Notes: a model not told the origin generated them from the sequence alone. Positions 53,205 to 63,611 are shown, counted from the stretch's first letter. The stretch is 64,000 nt of DNA from Hermatobates lingyangjiaoensis (GCA_026182355.1 JAPFBL010000308.1:124001-188000), one strand, 5' to 3'. Numbers and translations are program-made.

Positions 53205-53940
53205 AAGTACGATTTCCCTACATTCCTTCAAACTTTCGAAATATTCTTATTTTATTATAATTCTCTAATGTTTATTTCACTTTTTTTTCTCTAATGTTTT
53301 CTCAATGTTTTTCTCTAATGTTTATTTCATAAGTTCGATTTCCCTACATTCCTTTAAATTTTCTAAAAGTTCTTATTTTATTATAATTCTCTAATGTTTA
53401 TTTCACTTTTCACTATGTTTTCTCTAATGTTTTCTCAATGTTTTTCTCTAATGTTTATTTCACAAGTTCAATTTCCCTACATTCCTTCAAATGTTCTAAA
53501 TGTTCTTATTTTATTATAATTCTCTAACGTTTATTTTACTTTTCACTATGTTTTCTGTAATGTTTTCTCAATGTTTTTCTCTAATGTTTATTTCACAAGT
53601 TCAATTACATTTCTTCAAAGTTTCTAAATGTTCTTATTTTATTATAATTCTCTAACGTTTATTTTACTTTTCACTATGTTTTCGGTAATGTTTTCTCAAT
53701 GTTTTTCTCTAATGTTTATTTCACAAGTTCAATTTCCCTACATTTCTTCAAAGTTTCTAAATGTTCTTATTTTATTATAATTCTCTAATGTTTATTTCAC
53801 TTTTCACTATGTTTTTCTCTAATATTTTCTCAATGTTTTTCTCTAATGTTGATTTCACAAGTTCGATTTCCCTACATTCCTTTAAATTTTCTAAATATTC
53901 TTATTTTATTATAATTCTCTAATGTTTATTTCACTTTTCG
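53205..53940. repeat. ~130-bp satellite, 5-6 units
   Basis: Units contain AAGTTCGATTTCCCTACATT, TTCTTATTTTATTATAATTC and TTTTCTCAATGTTTTTCTC. The TTCCCTACATT block recurs at about 53215, 53340, 53475, 53735 and 53868, with one unit near 53605 lacking six bases. Inside each unit TCTAATGTTT is itself repeated three times. Confidence 0.85.
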
Positions 53941-53944
53941 TGTT

Positions 53945-54640
53945 AATCAGTGATACAATGATGAAGTCATTTCTGTTAAAACTATATTATTTAATACGAT
54001 AATTATATTACTTTATCGTTAATATCAATTTTATTGATTTTATTAACGAACTATAAACACATGGTATTTACAACTTTTCTTTTTTTTTAAAAAAAAAAAC
54101 TTTCAGTTTGAAATAATTCATTCCAAGACTGGTATTGTGTTCATTTATTGACAATTTCTAAGTGGAAGACACCTTCTTTTTTTTTTTAATTATTTTATTA
54201 TTCTCTCTGACTGAAAATAATTTCTTGAAGGGTGCTTAGCCTGGGCACAAGGCACTAGTAATGGAAAAGGCGGAATTACTATCTGCAAGTTCAAAGAGCA
54301 CACTTTTTATTCAACAGAAATGAAAGCAAGCTCCTTACAATTATTCTTTTCGTTTCAACCTTCACAGTAACTTCCTCAGCCTAAACTGTAAACTACTGAA
54401 ACGATTCTTTTCTATCAATTCATCTAGAAATTAAGAGACTAGTTTGGTCTAAAATAATACTGAAGATTATAGGATCAATCTTCATCATAAGCCTTGATTG
54501 TTTTATGTGATAGATGAAATATCCAATGTTTTCCTATGTGAGGGAATTTTTAGGGAAAAGAAAAAATCTACACAACCTGCAACTAACAGTCAATATGACA
54601 ACAGTCAGTGTAACCCACAAGTTTAATTAGAATTAGTAAT
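53945..54640. other. AT-rich DNA, nothing recognised
   Basis: No signal noted. Confidence 0.4.
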
Positions 54641-54644
54641 AATA

Positions 54645-54715
54645 CATTCCGTCATACCTCGTAAAGTCTCTGAAAAGCTCGACCGGTTTCGGGTCCGCCT
54701 GGATCATTGTGTTAA
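54645..54715 (-). mobile_element. Family G remnant
   Basis: Minus strand GGACCCGAAACCGGTCGAG and TTTACGAGGTATGACGG match the 10.8-kb family; the left half of the ribozyme has been replaced by AGGCGGACCC. Confidence 0.45.
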
Positions 54716-54870
54716 CCCATTAACTATATTTAACACAAGTTTAATGTTTGTATTTCAATATTTTAGTCCAATGCAGTTTTATAACCTTAATGATTATAGG
54801 GTTATAATCAGCTTAACGGTTGTATTTCAATACTTTAACCCAGGGCAGTTATATAGCCTTAATGTTAATT

Positions 54871-54911
54871 GTATCCTGATAATGGTGAACTAACACTGAA
54901 ACATGTTGATA
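54871..54911 (+). ncRNA. Hammerhead-like motif, C3-A8 variant
   Basis: UAUC pairs with GAUA as a four-bp stem I. Core CUGAUAA 54876-54882, U, stem II GGUG/CACU, GAAAC-AU-GUU. A8 replaces G8 without the matching U3. Confidence 0.5.
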
Positions 54912-54929
54912 GTTAAGAATAAAACAATT

Positions 54930-55050
54930 GAAAAAAAATATGGTAGACTTCTTTATGAATTGAAGAACTTTGAACTTAGGAAGTGTTTTCAAAGACTCGA
55001 GAAATTCAAAAAACAACTAGTGAAGAATAATGCGGACATATCTTTCTTAA
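54930..55050 (+). pseudogene. PLE N-terminal module, diverged
   Basis: Frame YGRLLYELKNFELRKCFQ, RLEKFKKQLVKN then DISFLN, stopping at (TA)n. Same layout as other modules (LLY.., RLEKF for RxLEKL, about 40 codons to the TA tract), 25 bases after the ribozyme. Confidence 0.55.
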
Positions 55051-55099
55051 ATATATATATATATATATGATCAAACCACAATAAGAAATGAGAAAACAA

Positions 55100-55142
55100 G
55101 ACTAAGATCTTTCAACCGTAACAAGCGGTCTTCGTCAGAGTC
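55100..55142 (-). ncRNA. Hammerhead-like motif, family A
   Basis: All core and stem positions as in 5518-5560. Confidence 0.7.
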
Positions 55143-55154
55143 AAAAACCCAACT

Positions 55155-55197
55155 GAGTCTGACGAAGAACGCTTGTTACGGTTGAAAGATCTTAGTC
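55155..55197 (+). ncRNA. Hammerhead-like motif, family A, truncated stem I
   Basis: Core CUGACGA 55159-55165 and GAAA intact. The junction of the fold-back replaced GACU by GAGU, leaving one mismatch in stem I, and stem II has GAACG/CGGUU. Confidence 0.6.
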
Positions 55198-55260
55198 TTG
55201 TTTTCCCATTTCTTATTGTGGTTTGATCATTGATTGTTATTTCACGTGTTTATGTGAAAT

Positions 55261-55294
<34 letters not shown>

Positions 55295-55300
<6 letters not shown>

Positions 55301-55560
55301 TAAACGGTCCGTTAGGACAAAGTATCAAACGATTAGAATAAAGAACACGTAGTATCAACACACAACTCACTTCAATATTCTGACTGCGTCGTCATCAGGA
55401 AATTGAAAAGAAGAAGATAAGTTCTGCTCGACTGAAAAACAACTGCTACTTGCCAGCTGAGTAAAACTCATCATCTTCTTCTTGTCCTTCTTCTTATGAC
55501 GATAAGGTCGAAATATTGAAGTGAGTTGTGTGTTGTTTCTATGTATTTTTTTTATTTTAA
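55295..55560. mobile_element. PLE fold-back related to family E, decayed ribozymes
   Basis: The left end carries AAACGGTCCGTTAGGACAAA (terminal hairpin). Minus CUGAUGACGACGCAGUC (55376-55398) and plus UUAUGACGAUAAGGUC then GAAAUAUUGAAGUGAG (55490-55522) face each other. The left copy has lost GAAA and the right copy has lost CUG. Confidence 0.6.
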
Positions 55561-55599
55561 TCGTTTGGTAGTATACATATATACTTTTTGAATGAAAAT

Positions 55600-55890
55600 A
55601 TGATCCGAAAACAAACAAAGTTCAGTGTAGATGAATAAACATTGAAAAATTAAAAACAAACGTTTATAGTTTCTAGAACCGTCTTCAGAAGAGATAAAAA
55701 AGAGAAACCAAGCGCACTGGTACAGACGCTGTTGGTCCAACCGTCTCCGGAACGTCCCAAACCTCTCTGTATCAGTGTGCTTGGTTTCCCTCTCTTATCT
55801 CTCCTGATGACGGTTCAAACCGAAAATTAGAGACTGTAAGTATGTGTTTTTAATTTCTCTATGTTTCTTCATCTATATTGAACTTAATAC
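55600..55890. mobile_element. PLE fold-back, family D
   Basis: Left (minus): TTCAGTGTAGATGAATAAAC..GTTTCTAGAACCGTCTTCAG. Right (plus): GTCTGTATCAGTGTGCTTGG-like start, ribozyme, TTTCTTCATCTATATTGAAC. They meet near 55740. Confidence 0.6.
55800..55833 (+). ncRNA. Hammerhead-like motif, family D, intact core
   Basis: UCUC/GAGA stem I, CUGAUGA 55804-55810, stem II GGU/ACC with UCAA loop, GAAA 55822-55825, AU-UA site, cut 55829/55830 predicted. Confidence 0.65.
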
Positions 55891-55894
55891 TTTT

Positions 55895-56780
55895 ATATAT
55901 TTGTGTGTTGTGTGTATCTGTATTTCAAATAAATGTATTCACTGTGCTCCATGTACAAATTAAGCACTCTGTTTATGAAATATATATAGTATATATTCAA
56001 ATATTATATGGCATAATATCTGAATACATTGAAATTTACATACAATTTATAATATGTAAAAAATAATCATCATTCACTTATACAAAATTCAGATAATTTT
56101 TTATCATTTACATCCACTATATAAGAATCCTAAACTTTCAAGGATAATTCTAATTACTCTCATTATAGCAATGACTGAAGAGTTATAATTAAATATTTTT
56201 ACAATTAATACCCACTTTTGCAATTCTACAACATTATAAAGGAAAGATATTAAATATAACAGAAAAAATAGAACTATTTAAACACAGAAATACAAATATC
56301 CTAATAAACTAACAAATCAACCACCAAACAGATATAATATTGAAACAAATAATAAACATGAAAAGACGAAAGGACGGACAGGACAACGACAATTTAAATT
56401 ATAAAAGAATAAAAGCATATTAAAAAAATGAAATAAAACTGAAGGGATATGAACAATAGGAAATGTAGGTATAAACTAGTACTATTGGTATTTATTGTAC
56501 GCCTAGAGTCCACAAGTACGATTATTCCAAAATTATGAGGCAAGATATTCTTCTTCAGTCGGGTGACTCTACGAACAAAATACAAAGTACGACGAAGGTT
56601 TATAATAATATTATCTTTACTAACCTCTGTGCCACTAAGAATATGCATGAAACTATTGCTACTGCTTCGAATATGTTATATCCACGTCAACAATTCACCA
56701 GTCATTTTTTTCTATAATATTTTTTAACTCTTTTAAACCATTTTTTTTTAAAAAATCACTTTACTATTGTTTGAAGGTCA
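55895..56780. other. AT-rich DNA, nothing recognised
   Basis: Short frames on both strands near 56394-56717 lack recognisable content. Confidence 0.35.
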
Positions 56781-56927
56781 GTACGAAACTGACTGAGTTC
56801 TGATAAACTTTAATTTTGTTTCTATTTCACGGTAGGTACTTTTGTCAGTATATATATATATATATATATATATACTAGTTCAAAATTCAAGAAGAGTAAC
56901 ACACAGAGTAAGGAAACACACTTACAG

Positions 56928-56960
56928 ACTCAAATTTTCGGGTAATCCATCTTCAGGAGA
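56928..56960 (-). ncRNA. Hammerhead-like motif, family C
   Basis: CUGAAGA (complement of 56950-56956), U, GG/CC hairpin, GAAA (56936-56939), AU-UU then GAG pairing with CUC. Confidence 0.55.
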
Positions 56961-57035
56961 CAAAAGAAAGGGAGACCAAGCACGTTGTAGACGCAACGGC
57001 AAGTAACTTGCTTACTTGCTTGGTCTCCCTTTCTC

Positions 57036-57072
57036 TTTTCTCCTGAAGACGGATTACCCAAAAATTTGAGTC
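57036..57072 (+). ncRNA. Hammerhead-like motif, family C, G12 lost
   Basis: Core CUGAAGA 57043-57049 is present but the junction reads CAAAA in place of GAAAA, so catalysis is not expected. Confidence 0.4.
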
Positions 57073-57179
57073 TGTAAGTGTGTTTCCTTACTCTGCGTGT
57101 TGCTCTTCTTAAATTTCAAACTCGTATTGTGTCCAGTTTGGATCGTGTTTTGTTTTATTAAGTGATATATATATACACC

Positions 57180-58870
57180 CTCCTACGCCATATTTTCGTA
57201 AAAGAATCTGTACGTTCTTGATATATTCATATTTCGTAGGTATATTCACTTCCTTCGAAATATGCAATAATGAAAAATTTACTAAAATTTGTAAATTATG
57301 AATGCCATCTTAGATTCAATATGAATTATTTAACTACTTTGCTATTAATAGTCAATCAAATGAAATGACTCCAAAAAGAGTTACATCCAAAAAAAGATAG
57401 TACAGAACTAGTGTAACCTATTGGGTATCAATAAGACTCAAATGTGACTATTATTTGGATTGAATTATAAAAACACTAGAGCGTGACTTCGTCCACATTG
57501 ACTAAGATACAATAGTAGAAACTGTGGTTCCAGGATCTATGTAGATAAACGTTAACATTAATAAAGTATTTTCGGGTAAGAAGCACGACTAATTTCTTCA
57601 GAAAATTCTAATATTCTCGGTATTGAATCAACAAAATGATCATTTCACGGGAATGTGCGTAAAGAACAATATTCACAGAAGACAAATCGGTTATTCAGTT
57701 ATATGTAATGTTTTCTTCTCTAACCGAATACAACTATATTCCTTGGTACCTGAGCAGATATATTACGCAGAATGAATTTTTGAAAAATGAATAAGAGGTG
57801 GTTTTTATTTACAGTATGTATATTTCCTTTTGTTGTTCTTATTGTTATCCTTAAAATTAAACACATATTATTATATAAACTTCCTTCTACACAGTATTTT
57901 CTGCTTTCTTGGAAGCAGCACAGACATACAGATTGTTCTTGTTTTCTGCAAATTACCAGTCATCTTATTTAAATAATGGTGATAACAATGTTGACTTCAA
58001 AATGAAATATACTGGGTCCAACTTATACTTATTATTGACTACGAATATGTATAAAAACTGGTTAGTTTCTATTGTTGGTTGGGTGAAACGACGTGCTGAT
58101 GGCTCGCTCACGGTGAAGGGTGTCAAAAGTGAACCAAGCCTACCCCTTTGATACATATCGTCTTTTTCCAAAAATAAGACACTGTCTTGCTTTCTTTTTA
58201 TGTCCAAAATACGTGCTAAGGCTTCAATTACAATAAATAATGAGTAAGACTCATTAGACTCATATCAAACTCACAAGACTGAAATACAGAAACGTTGACC
58301 CTGCACCGTCACTCTATGTAGACTGCTACCTTATATTTTAGAAAGCCCGAAAATCACGCTAGGGCTTATTTTCGGAAAAAGACGGTATATGGCGTAAAAC
58401 TACAAGTGTTAATATTGGAAGGAAAACAATCATATACTATGTTAAAACTAATTATGCAACCTCAACTATGAGTGTGTTCTTGTCTCATTTAGTGAAATAT
58501 CAGTTATAAAACCATCAATTACCAATAGATAAGATATAGCGCACAGACACACGAACTTTACTCATTCCATTTATATAGATTGTAATCCCTTATACTTCGT
58601 ACTTTGTGTTCAAACTTGTTTCAAAGCTCATTACTTCAAGAACTCTTCTGAAAGAGTTGCTCTAGTGAGTGACGAGGTTTGAAATAGGGCTTGCATGCCA
58701 ACATATACGATAATGTATGCTATCATTTATAGAAATACAACCTTCATATATTTTTACAAAGAGTTATATATTTTTGAGCCTTTTCGAAGGTAAACCTGAC
58801 TGTCTGTCGAAGTAAACTGGTGTTCTACAACACAGTATTAGAAAGACAGTGGGTCAACAGTTTCAACGTG
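57180..58870. other. Unassigned AT-rich DNA
   Basis: A small dispersed repeat (GAAAATCACGCTAGGGCTTA, 58346-58375) matches 21116-21140. The rest shows no structure that I can name. Confidence 0.35.
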
Positions 58871-58904
58871 TTGAAACTGAGAACTCCCCGCAAGTAATTT
58901 GCAT

Positions 58905-59375
58905 GGAGTTACCACCACCATTGTGGTGGTACCCATAATACGAGTAACTTCACCACCTAATTGTATGGTAAGATATCACTAGGTGGTGATTACCACCATA
59001 ATACGATTAACTTCACCACCTAATAGTATGGTAACATACCATTAGATGGTGATTACCACCATAATACGAGTATCTTTACCACCTAATAGTATGGTAACAT
59101 ACCATTAGGTGGTGATTACCACCATAATACGAGTATCTTTACCACCTAATAGTATGGTAATACCATTAGGTGGTGATTACCACCATAATACGAGTATCTT
59201 TACCATCTAATAGTATGGTAACATACCATTTAGTAACATTTAGTATACCATGGTAAAATACCATTAGGTGGTGATTACCACCATAATACAAGTATCTTTA
59301 CCACCTAATAGGATGGTAACATCCATTAGGTGGTGATTATCACCTTATGGTGGTAATCATAATTTCACCACCTAA
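58905..59375. repeat. Hairpin-forming ~63-bp satellite, about 7 units
   Basis: Each unit has GTGGTGATTACCACCATAAT, ACGAGTATCTTTACC and ACCTAATAGTATGGTAACAT. Within a unit CCACCTAAT faces ATTAGGTGG and ATGGTA faces TACCAT, so every unit is a near-perfect palindrome. One unit near 59225-59260 has a short internal duplication. Confidence 0.88.
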
Positions 59376-59379
59376 ATCA

Positions 59380-60030
59380 TCGTCTGATTCTATTTTGTGT
59401 CTAAATTGTAAAATATCACTAATTTTAAACATAAATAAAACTGCTACACACATTTAATTAAGAAAAAAAAACAGTATTCATATTTGACTTGTTTGCTAAA
59501 AACACTTGAAGAAACAAATTATCTGATAAATAAACAAAAATAAATTGAAAAACTTTTTAGAATAACATAGAAAGACAAAAAGCGTGATGAATGACACAGA
59601 ATAAGAGAAAAAACATAAGTGTTCCTTTTTCTGAAGGTGTTTTTTTTTAAAAAAGGAAAACAAGCTGCGAAAGCTAGTGCAGAAAGGTCGCTCTGCGGAC
59701 ACACACACACACACACACGTATCCTTGCCTGCCGGAGTTTCTTCGGGCCCCAGGCAAATCAGTCTTTCGATGAGGCCTGTTTAACAAAACATTATTTCTA
59801 TAAATATTTATCTATAAATCTGCTGACAAAAAAATCTGTAATTTAAAATGAAAACATCACTCTATCTGGTTAATGTTAACTTTGATATAATATTGTTAGA
59901 ACCAAGACTTTTTTACCTCCTTAGTGGTTACAATCACAACAAATAAGAAGGTCTATTGATAATCATTCCATGGTTCTAAACTAGTGTCAACTTATTATAA
60001 GGACTTGAGGGTGCTAATATTGTTGATGAT
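59380..60030. other. Unassigned DNA
   Basis: Contains a short (CA)n (59700-59718). Frames here are not supported. Confidence 0.35.
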
Positions 60031-60034
60031 AAAA

Positions 60035-60385
60035 CACAATCTTCCCTATCTCCCTCCCTCCCTCACCATACCCTCTCAATAATTGTTTCCTCATTATTTC
60101 CGCATTCCTTTTTCGTCTCTCCCTTTCCCCCTCTTCTCGACATATCCTATTTCTCACTACCCCCCCTCAGCATTTCACACTTTCTCTCTCACTTTACTCA
60201 CCCTCATTGTCACCTCTTCTAACCCATTCCATTACTCGTTCTTTCTCACTTATACTCCTCCTTCTTTTCTCTTTCTCTCCCTTCCCTCTTTCACACTTTC
60301 TCCACCATCTACCAACTTCCTCTCCCTCTTTCACTCAATCGTTGTCTCTCACTTACACTCTCTTTTCTTTCTCTCATTTAGACTC
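60035..60385. repeat. Polypyrimidine tract, ~350 bp
   Basis: Dominated by C and T (TCCCTCCCTCCC, CTCTCTCACTTTAC, TTTCTCTTTCTCTCC) with scattered CA. It is the opposite-strand counterpart in composition to 5825-6640, though not the same units. Confidence 0.75.
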
Positions 60386-60454
60386 AATGTTTCATCAATT
60401 TACATCACGTGTTTTTCTTATGATTATTAATACATTTATATACTATATATTCAC

Positions 60455-60740
60455 TATAAATTTGGAAAGGCAATCAAAACTGGACACAATACGAATTCAA
60501 AATCAAAGAAAAGTAACACACAGAGTAAGGAAACACACAAGCACAAATTTTTGTTTAATCCGTCTTTAGGGAGACAAAGTATATTGTAGGCGCAACGGTA
60601 AATAGAGAGCTTATAAGTAGAGAGATCTCCCTCTATCTTTTCTTCTCAAGACGGATTGACCGAAATTTGAGTTTTAAGTGTGTTCCCTTTCTCTGTGTGT
60701 TAGTCTTCTTTGATTTTGAACTCGTATATATATATATATA
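60455..60740. mobile_element. PLE fold-back, family C, decayed
   Basis: Minus 60470-60600 (GAATTCAAAATCAAAGAAAA, AATCCGTCTTTAGGG) faces plus 60620-60735 (CAAGACGGATTGACC then GAAATTTGAG). The cores are UAAAGA and UCAAGA, both damaged. Confidence 0.6.
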
Positions 60741-60744
60741 CTGA

Positions 60745-60873
60745 CTAGCCGTTGCGTCTACAACGTGCTTGGTCTCCCTTTCTCTTTTCTCCCGAAGGCA
60801 GATTACCCAAAAATTTGAGTTTGCAAGTGTGTTTCTTTACTTTGTGCGCTACCTATCTTCAATTTTAAACTGT

Positions 60874-60910
<37 letters not shown>
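60745..60910 (+). mobile_element. PLE end, family C, decayed ribozyme
   Basis: GCGTCTACAACGTGCTTGG, then CCCGAAGGCAGATTACCC and AAAAATTTGAG with the core mutated, ending in (TA)n at 60878. Confidence 0.6.
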
Positions 60911-60911
<1 letters not shown>

Positions 60912-61100
60912 GAAAAACCACAATAAACAAACACGTACTGCAATAAAAGAAATTAAACCACAAAGAAAAAAAAGAATACAATAAAAAAATGCTCTGAGAC
61001 TTTTCAATTTATGTCATCAAAAGAAAATGGGAAAAAAAGACTAAGATCTTTCAACGGTAACAAGCGGTTTTCGTCAGAGTCAAAAATCCAACTGAAATAG
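60910..61100 (-). mobile_element. PLE end, family A (minus), fused to family C
   Basis: Minus-sense family A ribozyme and CAACTG end at about 61095, where family C text (CCTACAACGTTGCGCC) begins. Its outer end has an unusual AAACCACAAAGAAAAAAAAG. Confidence 0.55.
61039..61081 (-). ncRNA. Hammerhead-like motif, family A
   Basis: GACU/AGUC stem I, CUGACGA and GAAA intact; stem II has compensable changes (AACCG..CCGUU). Confidence 0.55.
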
Positions 61101-61154
61101 GGATCAGTTGGGCCTACAACGTTGCGCCTACAACGTACTTAGTCACAAACTCTC

Positions 61155-61192
61155 ATTTCTCCTGAAGACGGATTAACCGAAAATTTCAGCTT
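61155..61192 (+). ncRNA. Hammerhead-like motif, family C
   Basis: CUGAAGA 61162-61168, C, GG..CC hairpin, GAAA 61179-61182, AU-UU site. Stem I is weak. Confidence 0.45.
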
Positions 61193-61289
61193 GTAAGTGT
61201 GTTTCTTTACTCTGTGTGTTTCTTTTCTTCAATTTGAAACTCATATTGTGACCTGGGATATTGTGAAATCTTGTTACATATACATATAT

Positions 61290-61479
61290 ATATATTAGTG
61301 TACTTCGGTAGCAGTCCTTCCTTTATACATGATTGGTTATACACGACTGAATATTGTCGATCGATGATCTTCTTCTCCAACTTTTCAAGTTTGCGGAAAA
61401 TTAATTTTTCGTTGTGAGAACAACGGTTCAAGGAATGAATTCTTCTTGTCGACGCGTTTCGACTGTCTACTGCAGTCAT
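61290..61479 (-). pseudogene. PLE N-terminal module starting in the ribozyme, open frame
   Basis: ATG complementary to 61477-61479 opens MTAVDSRNASTRRIHSLNRC, then LIFRKLEKLEKKIID, VVYNQSCIKEGLLPKYTN and a TA tract. No stop or shift. It is downstream of promoter-like boxes (61512-61589) and the endonuclease at 61662-62177 on the same strand, so this locus shows the complete 3' order of a PLE. Confidence 0.72.
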
Positions 61480-61489
61480 TTTCAAGACA
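61447..61489 (-). ncRNA. Hammerhead-like motif, U3-A8 type
   Basis: UGUC/GACA four-pair stem I, UUGAAAA (61479-61485), U, five-pair stem II GACUG/CAGUC, GAAA (61457-61460), stem III C-GC-G, GUC site. A complete example of the U3-A8 core. Confidence 0.65.
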
Positions 61490-61511
61490 CAAAACAGGTG
61501 GTTACCGGTCT

Positions 61512-61589
61512 CCTTATATAGCCGAGAGTCAGGGGGGTGAGCGCTGATTGGCTGTGCTATTGTGGTTCTTCCTTCTCATTGGTTATTGG
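61512..61589 (-). promoter_or_regulatory. Promoter-like region of PLE: two or three CCAAT boxes and a TATA box
   Basis: Minus strand reads CCAATAACCAAT (complement of about 61578-61589), then GCCAATCAGCG (61547 region), and TATATAAGG at 61512-61520. The TATA motif is about 35 bases upstream of the ribozyme's 5' stem. The position between endonuclease stop and new N-terminus fits the PLE promoter in its LTR-like region. Inference from motifs only. Confidence 0.5.
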
Positions 61590-61619
61590 TTTGGCCTATT
61601 GCTGGAGCTTGTTCTCCGA

Positions 61620-62177
61620 GTAGCTTGAGTACTCTTGACATCCCAGTTTGTTGTCTATTGATTATAGGGCTATTTTGGATATTTCTATTGCTTCATAGAT
61701 TGGGAGTCTATTGTAATCATTGGTTTGCCTGATGATGGTGGTGTTTTCTGTAAGGTCCTGGCGGGATAGGTCGGAATTGTGTGCTTGTCTGGTATGGTTC
61801 TTTATAGCTCCTGATTGAAGGTGCATGGTGAGGCGTCTGGAAAGCGTAGTCTTCGTCATGCCGATATACTTGGCGTTAGCCAGGAGCTCACACTCTCCTT
61901 TTTTACATTTGTATTCGTACACGACGTTGACTCTCTGCAGATTGCTGGTTGCGGTGATGGGGCTGTTTTTTATGACTAAATTTGTTGTGGTCCGGGCCTT
62001 ATAATAAATATGTAATTTTATTCTGTCGTTGGGCTGTTTGAATTTTACGTTTCTTCGTATAATATTCTTAAGTGCGGCTTCTTCTGTTTTGTACTCCCTT
62101 GTGAACTGGTTTCTGTAGTACAGCTGGTATACCGTTCCGTCTGGGTCATTATTGGTATTTCTTTCCTTATTGACCAA
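61620..62177 (-). CDS. PLE GIY-YIG endonuclease with cysteine-rich insertion, nearly intact C-terminal region
   Basis: The frame (62177 to 61662) begins MVNKERNTNNDPDGTVYQLY. It has a basic linker (RRNVKFKQPNDRIKLHIYYK), the GIY strand as VVYEYKC, an insertion CKKGECELLAN, and YIG as KYIGMTKTTLSRRLTMHL. PIYEAIEI holds the catalytic Glu. The expected tail (INRQQTGMSRVLKLLGEQ) is present in a shifted frame down to about 61620, so one frameshift near 61665 removes the last 20 residues. The CxxxxC insertion between GIY and YIG strands is unlike the 46.4-kb and 63.1-kb enzymes and resembles Neptune-type PLE endonucleases as I know them. RT is absent; the copy starts at the (TA)n at about 62190. 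Confidence 0.75.
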
Positions 62178-62189
62178 GTAGGAATTCAG

Positions 62190-62191
62190 GA

Positions 62192-62240
<49 letters not shown>
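62190..62240. repeat. (TA)n at the 5' truncation point of a PLE
   Basis: Long TA run directly before the endonuclease frame on the minus strand. Confidence 0.85.
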
Positions 62241-62241
<1 letters not shown>

Positions 62242-62399
62242 AGAATATTTCACTGTAAACCCAAGAAATAAAAATGAATGTTTCAACTACGATAATAAAT
62301 TCAGAAATATTATATTTGTTGTTTGTATTTCGTTACAGTTCTCTGTGTTATAGTTTCAATATGTTTCCTTCACTTAGTGTTAAACATTTGTAAAGGCTC

Positions 62400-62880
62400 A
62401 GCCTAATCTTTAGGCAAAAAAATAACAAAGAAATGTACCTCCCTTCCAATATGAAACAGATGTACACCCGATACCCTCACCCGCGTCCATCCTATTCCCA
62501 GTCAGTTGTACTACAGACACTGGGAATTTTTATTATTATTTTTTCTAATTACTGGGAATTCTAATGTAGTGCAATCTGTTATTATGTGGTATTTACTCAT
62601 TGTAGGGTAAAAATCTAATGAAATGGTCTCCACATATAAAACTTTTAATGATATAAACAACGCGTTTCGAACACGTAGTGTTCTTCTTCAGGCATTAACT
62701 AAAAAAAATACAATGACACCAGAGAGTTATCTATAGTACAAAGTAAATAAGTACAAAAATTAATATAAAATAAAATAAGGCAGAAAGTACGAACCTAATG
62801 GTGAGGGCCTCTGAATAAGACTGACTGGAAATGGAAAGGACATGGGTGGGGGTATATAGGGTACATCTGTTTCTTATTAG
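62400..62880. mobile_element. PLE end, family B, with linked repeat
   Basis: 62420-62520 repeats the 7900-8000 text (ATGAAACAGATGTACACCCG). 62570-62700 is the family B end in minus sense. 62820-62880 is the inverted form of the first block (GGGTACATCTGTTTCTTATT). The outer blocks may be terminal parts of one fold-back of about 450 bp. Confidence 0.55.
62655..62697 (-). ncRNA. Hammerhead-like motif, family B
   Basis: CUGAAGA (62685-62691), extra A, stem II GAACAC/GUGUUC, GAAA (62665-62668), C-GC-G, GUU. Stem I UGC/GUU partly wobble. Confidence 0.55.
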
Positions 62881-63055
62881 AGCAGGTAGAGTTTTCTCTA
62901 AAGTTAGGCTGAGCCTTTACATTTTCTTTTAGACTAAGTGTAGGAAACATATTGAAAAAATAACACACAGAGCTATAACGAAATATAAACCAAATATATG
63001 TATAAGGAGGAAGTAGAACTTTTTTTTTTTTTTTTTTTTTATATTATTATTATTT

Positions 63056-63487
63056 TTATATAAATAAATTAAGAAACGTTGTACATTTGGGGATTTGCTC
63101 ATTGAGGCAAGTAGAAGAATTATCGTGCACTAGTTTGTTGATTTCATAGCCTTCTAAAATAGTTATTTCCCGGAATTTATTGTTTCTGTGTAGTATTTCT
63201 ATATTTTGGTCTGGGAAAAATTGGTGGTTAGTGGTGACTAAATGCTTGGCGAAATGGGACATAAATTGTTTATTGTTGGGGGATTTGGTTTTCTGTTTTA
63301 CTTCTTGCATGTGTTCTTTTATTCTTTTGTTGAATGACCTTATTGTCATCCCTATATAACGTGCAGGGCAATTAGCACATGACAATTTATATATACCAGA
63401 AAAAGAAAGGGGTTCTTGTACTGATTTTAACGATAACAGGGACTTTAAGTCACCTGAGTTTCTTGCAAAATTATTATTGCAAAACAC
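63056..63487 (-). CDS. PLE GIY-YIG endonuclease, complete domain
   Basis: 143 codons without a stop. FSGIYKLSCANCPARYIG gives an exact GIY and YIG 13 residues apart, with CANC between them. MTIRSFNKRIKEHM supplies the conserved Arg helix, SHFAKHLVTTNH a His region, and ITILEGYEINKLV the Glu. The tail ends STCLNEQIPKCT. Upstream text (SGDLKSLLSLKSVQEPLSF) is the RT-EN linker and is duplicated inverted at 63533-63611. A terminal fragment without RT; the 5' edge is the fold-back. Confidence 0.78.
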   Translation of the reverse strand: MFCNNNFARNSGDLKSLLSLKSVQEPLSFSGIYKLSCANCPARYIGMTIRSFNKRIKEHMQEVKQKTKSPNNKQFMSHFAKHLVTTNHQFFPDQNIEILHRNNKFREITILEGYEINKLVHDNSSTCLNEQIPKCTTFLNLFI

Positions 63488-63611
63488 TTGTATTACAATT
63501 ATTGCAAAAATATGGCTTTAAGGTTGCTTATAGAAACTCAGGTGACTTAAAGTCCCTGTTATCGTTAAAATCAGTAAAAGAACCCCTTTCTTTTTCTGGT
63601 ATATATAAATT
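63384..63611. mobile_element. PLE fold-back with 79-bp arms inside the endonuclease
   Basis: Arms 63384-63462 and 63533-63611 are equal in length, with one difference seen (GTACAAG against GTAAAAG). They are separated by 70 bases. The turn-back lies in the linker and GIY strand of the coding region. Confidence 0.8.

Larger units (their letters stand above)
55069..55262. mobile_element. PLE fold-back, family A
   Basis: Arms meet at about 55152. The left arm runs to TGATCAAACCACAATAAG at (TA)n; the right arm continues to CACGTGTTTATGTGAAATC and (TA)n at 55263. Both ends of the insertion therefore abut TA microsatellite. Confidence 0.75.
56785..57175. mobile_element. PLE fold-back, family C, after a partial outer block
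   Basis: 56785-56845 is one arm of the CTGACTGAGTTCTGATAAAC block. After (TA)n, family C ends face each other: minus 56880-57000, plus 57005-57130. The right outer end reads TGTGTCCAGTTTGGATCGTG (terminal hairpin). Confidence 0.65.

Noticed and set aside
53205..53940. Matrix-attachment or origin-like element
   Set aside because: AT-rich and repetitive, but nothing beyond composition supports it; a simple satellite explains it.
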